Positions 45,931 to 57,602 of a stretch of 64,000 bases of DNA are shown in pieces. The translations under genes were made by a program, and so were the position numbers. The DNA lies in assembly GCF_000471905.2 (NCBI RefSeq), contig NW_006499617.1, positions 2,653,225-2,717,224 on the forward strand, read 5' to 3'. Source of the DNA: Amborella trichopoda (Eukaryota > Streptophyta > Magnoliopsida > Amborellales > Amborellaceae). The notes under the pieces were generated by a model that worked only from the letters and a program-made list of their open reading frames with translations, was not told where the DNA came from and searched no databases. Within the stretch, counting starts at the first letter, position 1. Each line of letters starts with the position of its first letter.

Positions 45931-46258
45931 ATCTGGTGTGTTCGTGCTTCTCACTATCATACACCTATAAACAATATTTAAAAATAATTTAAAGTAAATA
46001 AAATTATGAAACTACTCCTATACTATTCAACTGTACTTGAGAATTTTATTTATTTTGAATTATTTTTTAATAATTTTTATAGGTATATGATGCTGAGATT
46101 TATGGACTTACCAAATTTGAACTTAATCCAATAAATATAAAAAAAGATTGAATTAATATGTATTTTATATTTTAAAAAATGAAGACTTGATCATAAAATA
46201 TGAAATGTAGAGGACTATATTTAAATATCAAAACATAACAGAATTTATCTGTAACTTC
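45786..46258. mobile_element. Foldback / MITE-like palindrome, about 475 bp
   Basis: The left arm 45786-46005 and the reverse complement of the right arm 46040-46258 align over about 215 bp (shared words ATATTTAAATATAGTC or near, TTTCATATTTTA, TTGGATTAAG-TTAAAT / AGGATTAAGCTTAAAT, ATACACCTATAAA / ATATACCTATAAA), around a short loop near 46010-46035. The ends read GGGAAATTTACAGA and TCTGTAACTTCCT. A clear target duplication could not be fixed. Confidence 0.6.
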
Positions 46259-46333
46259 CTAAGTATAAAACATCAAATTCATTAATTGTAGGAGATATTA
46301 TGTGAGGACCCAAATTTTTTGAAACTGAAAAAT

Positions 46334-46334
<1 letters not shown>

Positions 46335-46374
<40 letters not shown>

Positions 46375-46475
46375 TAATAAAAAATAATAATACTAAATAC
46401 CTATATTATAATAATAATAATAACAACAATAATAAGAATAATAGTAATATTAATAATAATAAATAAATAAAATAA
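46335..46475. repeat. AAT/TAA microsatellite, imperfect
   Basis: AATAAT runs at 46337-46370 and again at about 46400-46475, broken by a few substitutions, inside the solo LTR near its start. Confidence 0.9.
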
Positions 46476-47694
46476 TAACATAAAACAATTTTTTTTAGCA
46501 TGTCCCCGGGCATGAGGCAAGCTTGGCTAATGTGATTGAATTTGTGCGGGTCCATGTGGACCTTTACTCCAGCTTCTTGCAAAAGCTTTTACTACTCAAT
46601 TCCTGTATATGTGACACCTTTATATGAGGTGTATCATTTTCTCTCTCTCGTCTTCTCTCTACTGTTTCACTTGGAACTCCATTGGAAGGGTGATAACTTT
46701 CTCGTCCTCATGAATTGTTTGGATTTAATGGAGGAATCTGAACATATATTCTTGAGCATATTTGCATGGGATTATTAGGCACGGGTGATGGATCTCTTTC
46801 AACAAGCTGGAGCAAGGTAATTTGCATTAGAGATCTGGTTCGTAGAACAATAATTACGATTATTATTGCAATTTGATGATAATTTGTGTGTAATGGTTAC
46901 TTTTTCTTCATGGCTCTTAATTATCTAGTGGATAGCATACTTTATATGCCTCTGAGTCACACATTTGGGAGATGTTCGGCCATTATCTGTTCACTATGGA
47001 ATGGAACTTTATGTTTGTATTTTTGGACTCTCCTTTTTGGGTTCTCCTTACAATAATGAGTTCCATCATCTTTGGTTGCTGCTGGATGTTTTTTTTTAAG
47101 GGTGTGTGTAATTTCAGGAACCTAAGTTCCATGATCCCTGTCAAATACAAGCCACCCTTCTCCATTATCAAACGAATATTTTAACGTCTATCTCATCTCA
47201 AAGTGATACATAAGCAAGTGACCTCATTTTCCTTAAATATAGCCCGTTTTTAAATAAAATTGTTATTGTTGGGAATTTTTAGACACTGTAAATTAGTAGA
47301 AATAAAATTAATTATTTTTATCTATTGTTATGAATTTTAGACGCTGTAAGTTTTATGCGTAAATGATTTCATTATTCTGTGAAACAACTATGTGAAAGTT
47401 TGTATTTCGCTACTGGTAAAATTGTGATATTCTGTTTAGGGTCATGAATTTTAGATACTGTACATTATGGAATTTTTTTTTTAAGAAGATTATAATATTA
47501 CTATTGATTGTCCAAATTCTAGAAATTGTAAGGGTAGGTGTAAGTGACTTCATTTTTCTGTAAGATCAGTATTTGAAGAAAACATATATTTTTGTAATAT
47601 TTCTAGAGATATTTTTGCATTTAATTGTAATATTTTAGATATGATAAAATCAGCGTACTTTTGTATTTAATTGTAATATTTGCAGCATAAATAT

Positions 47695-47910
47695 TAGATA
47701 TTGTAAATGTCATATGTAAGTGTTATATGTGTCATGTGCAAGTATTATGTGCAACCGTTATGTACAAGTATTATGTACAAGTGTTATGTGTAAATTTTAG
47801 GTACAAGTGTTATGCGCAAGTGTTATGCGCCATTGTTATGCGCAATCGTTATGCGTGATTGTTATGTGCAAGTGTTATGTGCAATTGTTATGTGTTGGTG
47901 TTCTGTGCAA
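47695..47910. repeat. Minisatellite, 11-13-bp unit
   Basis: The word GTGTTATGTGCAA (variants GTGTTATGCGCAA, TTGTTATGCGC, GTATTATGTACAA) is repeated about fifteen times in the solo LTR. Confidence 0.85.
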
Positions 47911-48664
47911 GTGATTTAAAGGATATTTTGAAAATACGATATTAATGTTTCCTGATATCTACTACATTAGTATATAGCCTGCAGTTGGTATAATAATATC
48001 TTTTAATCTATATGCATGATAATACGACATAGTGATTTCACTCGTGACTATACGTCCAGCATAGACATGGTTATGTTTCTTGTGATTACATATGAGACAT
48101 GCTTCTGATAAGAGATGTGTGCATGACAACATGCTTCTGATGAGATATGTGTGCATGGTAATATGCTTTCGGTAAGATATGAGCGCATAGAAACACCCCC
48201 CTGTTATGATAAGATGTGATATGGTGTTGGCAGCTACCTATTGGGAAGGGCACCTACTGTGTGAATGATGGTGCCGACAGCTGTAATGTATGCTATGTGA
48301 TATGTGGATGGGCACATACTGTGTGAATAATTGTGCCGACGACTGCCTGTATGGGTAGGGCACCTACTATGTGAAAGATGGTGTCTGCAGCTGCAATTTT
48401 TCCCAAACTCTCTATGATAGGGTAAGAGTTAGGAGTGTGTGTGTTTGGAGGGTCGCGCCCCCAAAATCTATGTGATGGCACTACTTATTGGGGCCCCTTT
48501 GGTAGTGTAACGCTCTCGCGCTAGAAAGGTACATGAGAGGGTTGTGTCTTGCAAGGCCCATGCTTATCAAAAAGCCCCAAAGCGCACTGGGCTCTTCTTC
48601 CTTTGGGATAGTAGAAGTTCTAACTTGGGATCGAGGCTTGGGACCTGAGGTTGGTGCTTCTACT

Positions 48665-49170
48665 ACAGGAATTTTGTTATTGTGAATGCTTGATCGCAGG
48701 ACTTCTGTTGGTGTGAATGCTCACTGCAGGACTTCTATTGTTGTGAATGCTTACTGCAAGACTTCTGCTGTTGTGAATGATTACTGCAGGACTTCTGTTG
48801 TTGTGAATGCTAACTGCAAGACTTTTGTTATTGTGAATGCTTATTGTGGGACTTCTGTTGTTCTGAATACTTATTGCAGGACTTCTGTTGTTGCGAATGC
48901 TTCATGCAGGACTTCTATTGTTGTGAATGCTCATGCAGGACTTCTGTTGTTGTGAATGCTTACTGTAGGACTTCTATTGTTGTGAATGCTTGATTGCATG
49001 ACTTATGTTGTTGTGAATACTTATGACAGGACGTTTGTTGTTGTGAATACTTATTGTGGGACTTCTGTTGTTGTGAATGCTTACTGCAGGACTTCTGTTG
49101 TAGTGAATGCTTGATTGCAGGATTTATGTTGTTGTGAATGCTTACTGCGGGATTTTTGTGGTTGTGAATG
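48665..49170. repeat. Minisatellite, about 30-bp unit, about 17 copies
   Basis: The unit GCAGGACTTCTGTTGTTGTG followed by AATGCTTACT repeats through the solo LTR with small length changes. An 89-codon plus ORF and a 74-codon minus ORF (rich in NHKNPA-like repeats) are consequences of the 30-bp period, which is a multiple of three. Confidence 0.9.
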
Positions 49171-49741
49171 CTTGTTTGATTCAAGCTGATACTTAATGTT
49201 GATCTTACTATGAATCGTGTGTGTATGGTTTATGTATCATATTTATTTGCTTTGTCTAATAAAGAATACAAGATATGTGGAAGATCAGAAATGAATCTGT
49301 CTAATAGCATATATTAGAATGTATGAAATCAATACTTCGGAATTTTGCTTAATATGCATTCTTTTGAAAATATCTGCATTTGTCAATTATGATTATTTTT
49401 TTAAGGATAGTGATGGTCACTTATTGAGTAGCCAAACTCATCAAACTATGATAACTTTTTTTTCAGAGTAATTGCAGCAGGAGGAGTTTGGAAGAAGTTT
49501 GTAGTCATGGATAAATTTGCATTTGTAATTTTTGTAATGTCAAAGTTGTATGTACATATAAATCCTCATGTTATTATGAGCTATGAAATAGACTTTATAT
49601 AAGTTTGAAAGTTTGTGAATAGAAAAATTGTTTTGCAGGAATATAATATATAGTAAAAATTTAGAATTTGTTTTATTCCTTAATAATAAACTGTCACATC
49701 TCAAGAATTTTAGTGTTATAAACTTGGGGTGTAACGTATTA

Positions 49742-52163
49742 GCATAATGTTTCCTATATTTTTTTCCTTGGAGCCTTTAACGTAAACAGTAGAAAAAAAA
49801 AAGAGGAAAAAAAAAAGAAAAAGAAACAGCCTTTTCAATACGACATTGGCCAGGGAGCTTTGTACCTCTTCAATTGTCCAACTAGAGAATTTATTTTTTA
49901 AAATTTTTTCTAATTACCCATTATCTAAACCCTAGAAAAACTCACTCTTATCTGTCTCGCATCCTCATTCTTTCTCTTTTAATCATTATAATTATTACTC
50001 TCTTACTCATTATAATTTGGATAGCGGAAAAAACAGCAAGGTGCTTATCATTTTCTTTTAACGTGGAGGGGTCCTTGGGCTTTCAGTAAACTTGAGGGTT
50101 CACTTAGAACTAAAATTTGAGAGAAGGTATATATCTTTTACTTCCAACATCAAACATAGCACTGGTTGAAGTCAAATTAGAGAACTCACTGTGTTAGAAA
50201 AGAAAACAGAGAGAAAAAAGTAAAATTAGGCGTTGAAAAATGCTTATAAATGAAAGGAAAAACAATTAAAATCAAAACTAAATATTTGGTTTCTTCTTAT
50301 AGGAGCAATAACTCAAGTTAAGAAGCGAAAATTTAAATGGAAAGATATAAGAAGAAAATGGTAGAAAAGAAAAAGCGGAAAAAACTAAGAATCGATCTCA
50401 GATCTTTGGTTTTGATTCAAAAATTTTTGTTAGGGCTTCTATATATAAAATGAAAGTTTGAATGAATTTGGTAAACAATGACAAAGAAATCAAAGATTTT
50501 CTTTTATTTCCATTTCAAAAGCCTCTTGAAATATGTTCACCCAGTTTTTTTATTTTTCTTTTTATCCAACAATTACTATAGGGAGTCTGTCAGAGGCCAA
50601 TTGTCTTGTAATTCGCTCGTCCTCTTCCCACAAAGGATTCCTTGAATCACAATGGTTTCTGGGGTTCCCAAAATTGGGGTTCGTGGAATGTCTAAAATAC
50701 GATAACGATAAATAGGTAGGAAGAGGGATAATTTAATCCAATTCCTCCTATTTGTTTTGGATATATAGTTAGCTTCATTATATCCCAAAAACCGTGATCA
50801 TATTTCTTCCTTGAATCAATTAATTCCATTTCGTATATTTTGTGTTATTAACTAGGAAAATGGTTTGATACGGCTGCAGCCCTATCAAACTAAGTAAAGC
50901 CTCACCTCATAACTCATTGAAAATTGCAGTTCAAGTTTTGTAAAATTTTTAAATCGATCATTTCGGCTTCACCATTATGATTGTGAAAATAAAAATTAAG
51001 ATTTCAAATTTTAAAAATAATGTATATTGTAATAATTATCTAGACCGTCCATTTCGCCTTAAAAATAAGTATTCACATATCCACAATATCTGTACAATTT
51101 TTTTAGTTTTAAATTTTATTGTCAGTATTGAAAACTGAATTTAGAGCAATCATAGAGCTTTTCGTTGCCGAAAATGCTTTCTGGATGACAATTTGAGGTG
51201 AGGCTTTATTTTGTTTTTATAAAGCCTAGACCATATAGAAACTTAATTCTATTAATTATTGGTCTCTATATCAAATCCTTGAATGTACACACTGGTGGCA
51301 GTGTCCCTTTGACTGAATCAATTATAGGTACGAGGAAGATGGAAAGGGAGACAATAGAGAGGAAAACGGATGAATATAGACGAAGGTGTAGAACTTGAAA
51401 ACTATGTAGAAGTTGAAAACTAAGGTTTGGGCAAAAATAAAAGGGAAAGATAAAATTGAACAAAATTTAAAAGAAAAATTATATAAAGGTATCTACCTTA
51501 TACGTGTACTTAAAAAATCTACTTGAAAAGGTTGTTTCGATGTCGAAAGACACCCTACGATCAATGATTTCGACCTCAAGAAGTAAAGATAAGAGAAAAA
51601 AGAAGAAGAAAGATTTCAAGTCTTAAAAATAATAAATCCTATAATATATTAGCTAGACTACCTCTTTCAAAATATTTTAGGTGCTTATAGATCTGCTCAA
51701 CCTACACTCTCTTTTGAGGTTTGGATTTCATAATTAGGGTCAAAATAAATTTTTTGGCCGTCGTAAGGGTTTTCACACCAGAACTGCATCCATCACAAGA
51801 TTTAGAGGCACACATTACTTTGATCATATAAGGTTGACAAATTATACAAGCCATACTCAAAATTAAAAGAGCAAAATATATTGATTTGACATGCTTTGGC
51901 AATATGTACGTCTATAGAGTATCGAATTTTCTATTCAATTAATAACAAAAATACCATAGAAGTATAGAGAAGACATAATACTTGCATTCTCTCCAACAAA
52001 CTATAAAATTTGATATTTACTTTTTTAGAATGGCAACCAAAGGGCTAAAGAAATTTTACTCTCCACAAATTTGGGAATTCCCTAAAATAGACATATGTTT
52101 TAAAATTCTAAGGATACACTTCTGCCCACATTCTTGGGAACTGGAGTAGCTAAGGGGTTGGTA
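49742..52163. other. Spacer between the solo LTR and the copia element
   Basis: No gene recognised. It holds A-rich runs (49790-49825), a short CT/TA-rich part, and AAAGCCTCACCTCA (50898-50911) with its inverted copy TGAGGTGAGGCTTT (51194-51207), a possible 315-bp MITE. The 66-codon minus-strand ORF 51902-51702 has a hydrophobic start and a cluster of five cysteines but no confirmed identity. Confidence 0.5.
50896..51209. mobile_element. Candidate MITE with 15-bp terminal inverted repeats
   Basis: TAAAGCCTCACCTCA at the left matches the reverse complement of TGAGGTGAGGCTTTA at the right, with about 285 bp of AT-rich non-coding sequence between. No clear target duplication was seen, so this is tentative. 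Confidence 0.4.
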
Positions 52164-52168
52164 CCTTT

Positions 52169-53278
52169 TGTTAGTATTTTTGTTTCTGAAAAATACTGTG
52201 TATTTCAAAATGACAATATTGTTTTGTGTGGTTTTTCAAAGTCGTATTATGTAGAGAGGGAAATGTGTAGTTCTTAGTCCCACATTGAAGAGGAGAGTAT
52301 GAATTGAGGGGTATTTAAGTATAACCATTCTCATGCCTTACACTATTAATAAAAAGGTAAGCATGGTGGTGCATGTGCAATGAACGTGAAGCATGCAACA
52401 CGCATGCGTGGATGCAAGGGCACATGATAATGCACTTTGCACTTCTCGATATCATTTGTGAGTGTGGCACATGTGGGACATCCAATGGTCATTAGTCATT
52501 GAAAAGATGGAGGTTTGTAACAACATCCATCGAAAATGACCATTGCAAAGATGGAGGTTTGTAACAATATCCATCGAAATTAAGGGCATGCATGTAACTT
52601 GTGACTTGATAATGCACTTTACACTTCTCGATATTATTTGTGAGTGTGGCACATGTGGGACATCCAATGGTCATTAGTCATTGAAAAGATGGAGGTTTGT
52701 AACAATATCCATCGAATCATTTGTGAGTGTGGCACATGTGGGACATCCAATGGTCATTAGTCATTGAAAAGATGGAGGTTTGTAACAACATCCATCGAAA
52801 TTAAGGGCGTGCATGTAACTTGTGACTATTTGTGGTGTTTATAATCACTTCTATAGTAAATAGATAGCCTCTTGGAGCTCTATAAAAGACATTCTTTTTC
52901 CCATACGAATTACTCTCTTATAAGGCCTTTTTTTCCATAATACTCCATATTCAATGTGGTTTTCTAGAGAGCATTCTCGATCACTCATCCTTAAATCCCT
53001 AATCATTTTTTATTTCTTTCTCTCTCTCAAATACATGACTCTGATGCACTACATAGTGGTTTTAAGATTGAGTGTGTAGACCTTTGAAGCATAATAAGAA
53101 AACCTTTTGTTTTTTGTATCCCAAGCACGGATTACCCATCCTTATGCCCATCATTTCTAGTATCGAAGGCGAGAAAATATCATTTTGAGAAAGCGCTCTA
53201 CATGCTTAAAAATTGCAATGTACTTCGATCTTTTTTGCTCTTCTTTTTACCCCTTTCACCTGACCGATTTTTCCAACA
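52169..53278 (+). repeat. 5' LTR of the copia element, with internal triplication
   Basis: Aligns with 57603-58512 at its start (words CAAAATGACAATAT / AAAATAACAGTAT, TAGTCCCACATTGAAG / TAGTCTCACATTGAAG), middle (GCTCTATAAAAGACATT / GCTCTATAAAAGGGTCA, the likely TATA box) and end (CCGATTTTTCCAACA). It is 200 bp longer because the block TTTGTGAGTGTGGCACATGT with GGGACATCCAATGG and ATGGAGGTTTGTAACAAYAT is present about three times (52455-52800). Confidence 0.85.
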
Positions 53279-54040
53279 ACTCAAGGTAATATTTTATGGG
53301 TGAAAATGGGCTGACTTCCTTGAAAGATGTGGGCTACAATTTCACAAGGATAGAGCACTTCAATAGCATGAAGCCTATAAATGATGGGTGGAAGACGACT
53401 ACCTCTGTGAAGGACTTAACCTCAATGCTTTGGCATATCCCATATACGATATGTATGCATAAGTTGCCATAGCGAGAGAGTTGTTGGAGGTTCGTGAAAT
53501 CAAATGCCTCACCAAAGAGTCTGGTAATAAAAGATTTCTTATTTCTATTTTTCTAGACTTTAAATTTATTGAAAACAAGCCAATTCTTTATCAAGTATAT
53601 GAATTGTTCCTTGTAGTCATTAAATTTAAAGAATGTGATATTCAAGTAGATGAGTCTTTTCTAGCAGGCACTATAATTTACAAGTTACTTCCATCTTGTA
53701 TAGAGTATCAAAAGAAAATGAAGACAAAAAAGTGGACCTTGATTTGGTTAAAACTTCATAAATCTCTTTGAATTAAATAAGAGAAGAGACTTTGAAAAAA
53801 AAGAGACGAGATTACGGAATTTCAAACTATGGAAAACCTTGTAGAGAAAAAATCAAGTGCTCAAAATAACAATAAGTCTTTCCTTCATGAAGTCCATAAT
53901 AATAATCCTAGGAACCAGAAGTCTAATAATGGCAATAGAAATAAGAGAAAAGCTTTATAGTTTGTATGTGGTAAACTAGCACATTATTCAAGAGAAAAAC
54001 CGAGTGAACATGATTAATGATAAATATTTTGTAGCAATGG
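53279..54040 (+). pseudogene. Copia gag fragment
   Basis: Possible start MGENGLTSLKDVGYNFTRIE at 53297. The frame 53481-53771 carries YELFLVVIKFKECDIQVDES and then YKLLPSCIEYQKKMKTKK, which matches the gag block with I-I-D-K-L-P-P-S-W of plant copia elements. A decayed single knuckle, VCGKLAHYSREKPSEHD, lies near 53960-54010 (the last cysteine is lost). Stops and frameshifts are frequent. Confidence 0.65.
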
Positions 54041-55460
54041 TCACATAAATAGAATGAATAAGTTTTCTACTTATATTGTGACTTCTTGTAATCTGTGGCA
54101 GGGAAGATTACGATATGTTAACTATGCTTTTGTTAAATATTTGATTATGTTATGATTAATGTCTAATTGTGATGAATTATCTAATGAAAGCTCTGAACTA
54201 TGTGGGCAAGCTAAAATAATTAAAAAACTATTTTCTACAGTAGAAAGAAAAAATGAATTGTTAGGAGTTATACATAGCGATATATGTGACTTAGATAATG
54301 TTTTATATAAAGGCGCTAAAAGATTTTTTCATTGCATGTATTGATGATTTTTTGAGTGATTCATGTGTATATTTGCTTAGAGGTAAAGATGATGCTTTCA
54401 AAAATTTTAACATTTTATAAGTAGAAATGGAAAATCCACTTAGTAAGAAAATAAAAACTAGAAGAAGTATTAGGCATGGAGAGTATTTATCGAATGGTTT
54501 TAATGAATTTTGTTAACATAATAAAATTATTCGTCAAGTGACTGCTCCTTATACACCTCAACAAAATAGATTAGCAGAAAAAAAAAAAAATAGAACTTTA
54601 GTATAAATAGTGAATGCAATGTAATTTATTATTCTTTACCATTAAATTTAGGGTTTTGCTTGGCTACTCTTACACATGGAGTATACACTTAATGTACTCG
54701 ACATTTTTGGATATTTAGATACCCTTGATTTGTAATATAAAATTTTTAAGCAAGGGTATTTTTTGTCATAAGGAGGGGTAGAATGGTTATTGTTATAAGA
54801 AACTAGCTATATTTTATTAATAGTAATACTCAATGTAGGTGATGTCACATATCATGTCGGTAATGTCACATTTCATGTCGGTGATATCATTATCTACTAT
54901 AGTTAATAAATGTTTTTGTTTCTATTAAGTATTTCTACTTTACACTTGACTAATTACTTAAAACACCCATAGACAAATAAGGGTATCAAGTGTCAAAAAA
55001 ATTTGAGTATACAAAATATATACTCCATGTGTAAGAGTAGCCTAACAAAACCCCTAAATTTATGGAGTAAAGCCTTATTATCTACATGATTTAGTTTCAA
55101 TAGAAATCTATATAAAAACATTGATAAGATCCCTTATAAGCTTTAGTTTAATCGAAAAACATTACTTGAACTTTCTTAAAGTATGGGATTACCATACGTA
55201 TGTTAGACTTCCTGATTCTAAAAGCAATAAATCAGGTCCTAGAACAATATGTGATTGTAGGATATTCACTAAATAGTAAAGTATATAAATTTTTGGATCT
55301 AAATTCTAACGCAATAGTGGAATAGAGAGATACTACATTTTTTGAAAATCACACTTCTACAAGTGAATTAAATAAAACAAGTAGTATACCAAGTGAAAAT
55401 AGTAATGGGAATGATGAAAATATTGATGAAGAATAATATAGAAAATAATAATAATGAGAA
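54041..55460 (+). pseudogene. Copia integrase region, split by a MITE
   Basis: ELLGVIHSDICDLDNVL (54252-54302) holds the first catalytic aspartate. Further on, HNKIIRQVTAPYTPQQN and RLAEKKNRTL (54520-54600) give the glutamate block usual for Ty1/copia. A 404-bp inverted-repeat element sits at 54651-55054, after which the frame returns in decayed form (YSLNSKVYKFLDLNSNAIVE, 55264-55322). The product would join element DNA to the host genome. Confidence 0.7.
54651..55054. mobile_element. Inverted-repeat element (MITE) inserted in copia integrase
   Basis: Left end GGGTTTTGCTTGGCTACTCT with TACACATGGAGTATA; the right end read on the minus strand is GGGGTTTTGTTAGGCTACTC with TTACACATGGAGTATA, so the inverted repeats are about 35 bp with two or three differences. 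TAAATTTA lies on both sides (54643-54650 and 55055-55062), an 8-bp duplication. The interior is non-coding. Length and ends indicate a non-autonomous DNA transposon; the 8-bp duplication points towards the hAT group, though the terminal bases are not the usual CAGGG. Confidence 0.85.
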
Positions 55461-57030
55461 AATAGAAACAAGAAGAAGTAAAAGATTTAGAGATGATCCA
55501 TCTTACAACCTTGGACTAGATTTTTACATTTATCTAGTTGAGGTCGATTAAAATAAAATATTAAATTCATTATAAGTAGTCTTAACTGTTAAGGAAGATC
55601 CAACGTCACTAAGTGAAGCCACGGCATCTCAAGATATAGTTTTTTAGAGAGAAGCTATAAATAGTGAAATGGATTCCATAATAGCAAATATAATTTGAAA
55701 ATTAGTAAATTTTCCACTTGGTTCTAAACCCAAAGGTTGTAAATAGATATTTAAAGGAAAACATAATGTTGATGATTCTATTAATAAAATATAAAGCAAG
55801 ATTGTATCCAAACGTTTAAACAAAAAGAAGGCATCGATTATTTTGACACATGCACGTGTTTCAAAACTAGTCACTATTTGAATGCTCAAACAATTGCCTT
55901 TATTAACCATCTAATCATACATCAAATGGATGCGAAAACCACTTTCTTAAACAGTGATCTAAATGAAGAAATCTATATGGAAGAATTGAAGGGTTTGTGA
56001 TGCCAGGTAATGAGAACAAAATTTGCAAATTAGTTAAATCTCTTTATGGACTTAAACAAGCACCTAAATAATGATATAAAAAATTTGACAGTGTGTTGAT
56101 GTTAAATGGTTTTAAGAGAATTAAGGCTGATAAATGTATATAAAATAAGCAAATAAATTATGTATGTAACACAATTTATCTATACGTAGACGACACACTT
56201 ATCTTTAGTTCTTATAAGGATATTGTGGAGGAAACTAAGAGATTCCTTGCATCTAACTTTGGTATATCTTGACTCAATCGTACTACATTGAGAAAATGTT
56301 CCATAAGTTTGAGTGTAGTGATAGTAAGTTAGTCTCTACCCTTATAGATCATCATATTAAGTTAAATAAAAATGATAGGAAATGTATGTCTCAAATTGAA
56401 TATGCTAGGGAAATTGGTAGTTTAATGAATGCAATGAGCAACATGAGGCCTAACATCACATATGCAGTGGGCAAACGTAGTAGATATATATGTTGCCCTT
56501 GTAGAGAGTATTGGAATGATATATCTCAAGTATTTAGATGCTTGAAAGGAACTATCAATTATGGCATACACTATGTGGGTTATCCTCGTGTATAGGAAGG
56601 GTATAGTGATGCTAATCGAATCAAAGCAATCTAAGATTCACTATCAACATTTGGGTGGATTTTTACACTAATGGATTGTACGATATCATGGGGTTCAATA
56701 ATAAATTTGTATATCATGCTCTATTACATAGTCTGAAATTATTGTTTAAGACTCTACCGGTAATGAGGCAGAATGGATAAACATTTTGTTATATTACATA
56801 CCCATATGGCTAAAACCATTTCCTACAATCACCATATATTGTGATAATCAATGAAAAATATACACATATTGTGCAAAGGCTTAACTTTATTAAAATGTTA
56901 ATTGGAGATGGAGTGATTAGTGTAGAATATGTAATATCGAAGGAAATATTGGATGATCCTTTGACAAAAGGCCTTGCAAGGGATGACATTAGTAAGATGT
57001 AAAAAGAATAGGGCTAGAGTCCATTGAGTA
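55461..57030 (+). pseudogene. Copia reverse transcriptase and RNase H
   Basis: RT blocks in scattered frames: REAINSEMDSIIANI (55650-55695), FPLGSKPKGCK (55710-55745), HQMDAKTTFLNSDLNEEI (55920-55972), ICKLVKSLYGLKQAP (56023-56068) and IYLYVDDTLIFSSYKD (56176-56222) with an intact Y-V-D-D. Then QSYYIEKMFHKFECSDSK (56272-56325) and IEYAREIGSLMNAMSNMRPN (56395-56454). RNase H begins with GYSDANRIKAI (56599-56632) after a stop, and ends with DDPLTKGLARDDISKM (56952-57000), which is the usual end of copia RNase H. Many stops. Confidence 0.8.
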
Positions 57031-57602
57031 ATTATATACAGTGGGAACCCAACCTAATTTTTTGCAACATCAAATTTATAGGTTTAATGTAGTAAAAACA
57101 AATTGTACACATGATTAGTTTTGGTCATTAGGCGTCAAAATATTACAAGCAACCATTCTTAGGAAATCTATATAGTGGATAAGTCTAGTGATAACCTGTA
57201 TGTTAGTAGGTTGAGTTATATTCTTTATGTTGTCGAAGGGCTATACATAAGTCAGAGAGTTTATATACAGGGCACCCTTAATAGATACACTTATATGTGT
57301 GGAAGTGAGTCAACTTCCTATAAGACGGGACTTGTTTCTAGAGCACTTATGAAATCGGGATATCAACACAAAGCTCAAAAATGTGCTGGTAGTTGAAAGA
57401 CACAAGAGTTGAATATTGTTTATGAGTTTTATTACCGGTCTATTAAATAAGTAAACTGCTTCAAAGTTGTACGCTATCATTATACGTGATGGACTTTGCA
57501 GTGTACTACTCTAAGTAAAGGTCAAATTGAAAGATACCTTCATGGTGTACAAATAATATGTTTCCTATATTTTCTTTGCTATTTTGAAATAGAGGAGGAA
57601 AA

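Larger units (their letters stand above)
46301..49736 (+). mobile_element. Solo LTR of a Tekay-like element
   Basis: Begins TGTGAGGACCCAAATTTTTT, very close to the LTR start of element 1 (TGTAAGGACCC), and ends CTTGGGGTGTAACG, in which CG probably replaces the usual CA. TATTA lies on both sides (46296-46300 and 49737-49741). The interior has the same modules as the other LTRs: a palindrome at 48479-48507, GTAACGCTCTCGCGCTAG and AAAAAGCCCCAAAGCGCACT. It contains no gag or pol. Solo LTRs arise when the two LTRs of one element recombine. Confidence 0.8.

Noticed and set aside
48665..49170. CRISPR-like array of about 30-bp repeats
   Set aside because: Units abut directly without unique spacers, copies vary, and the context is a plant LTR.
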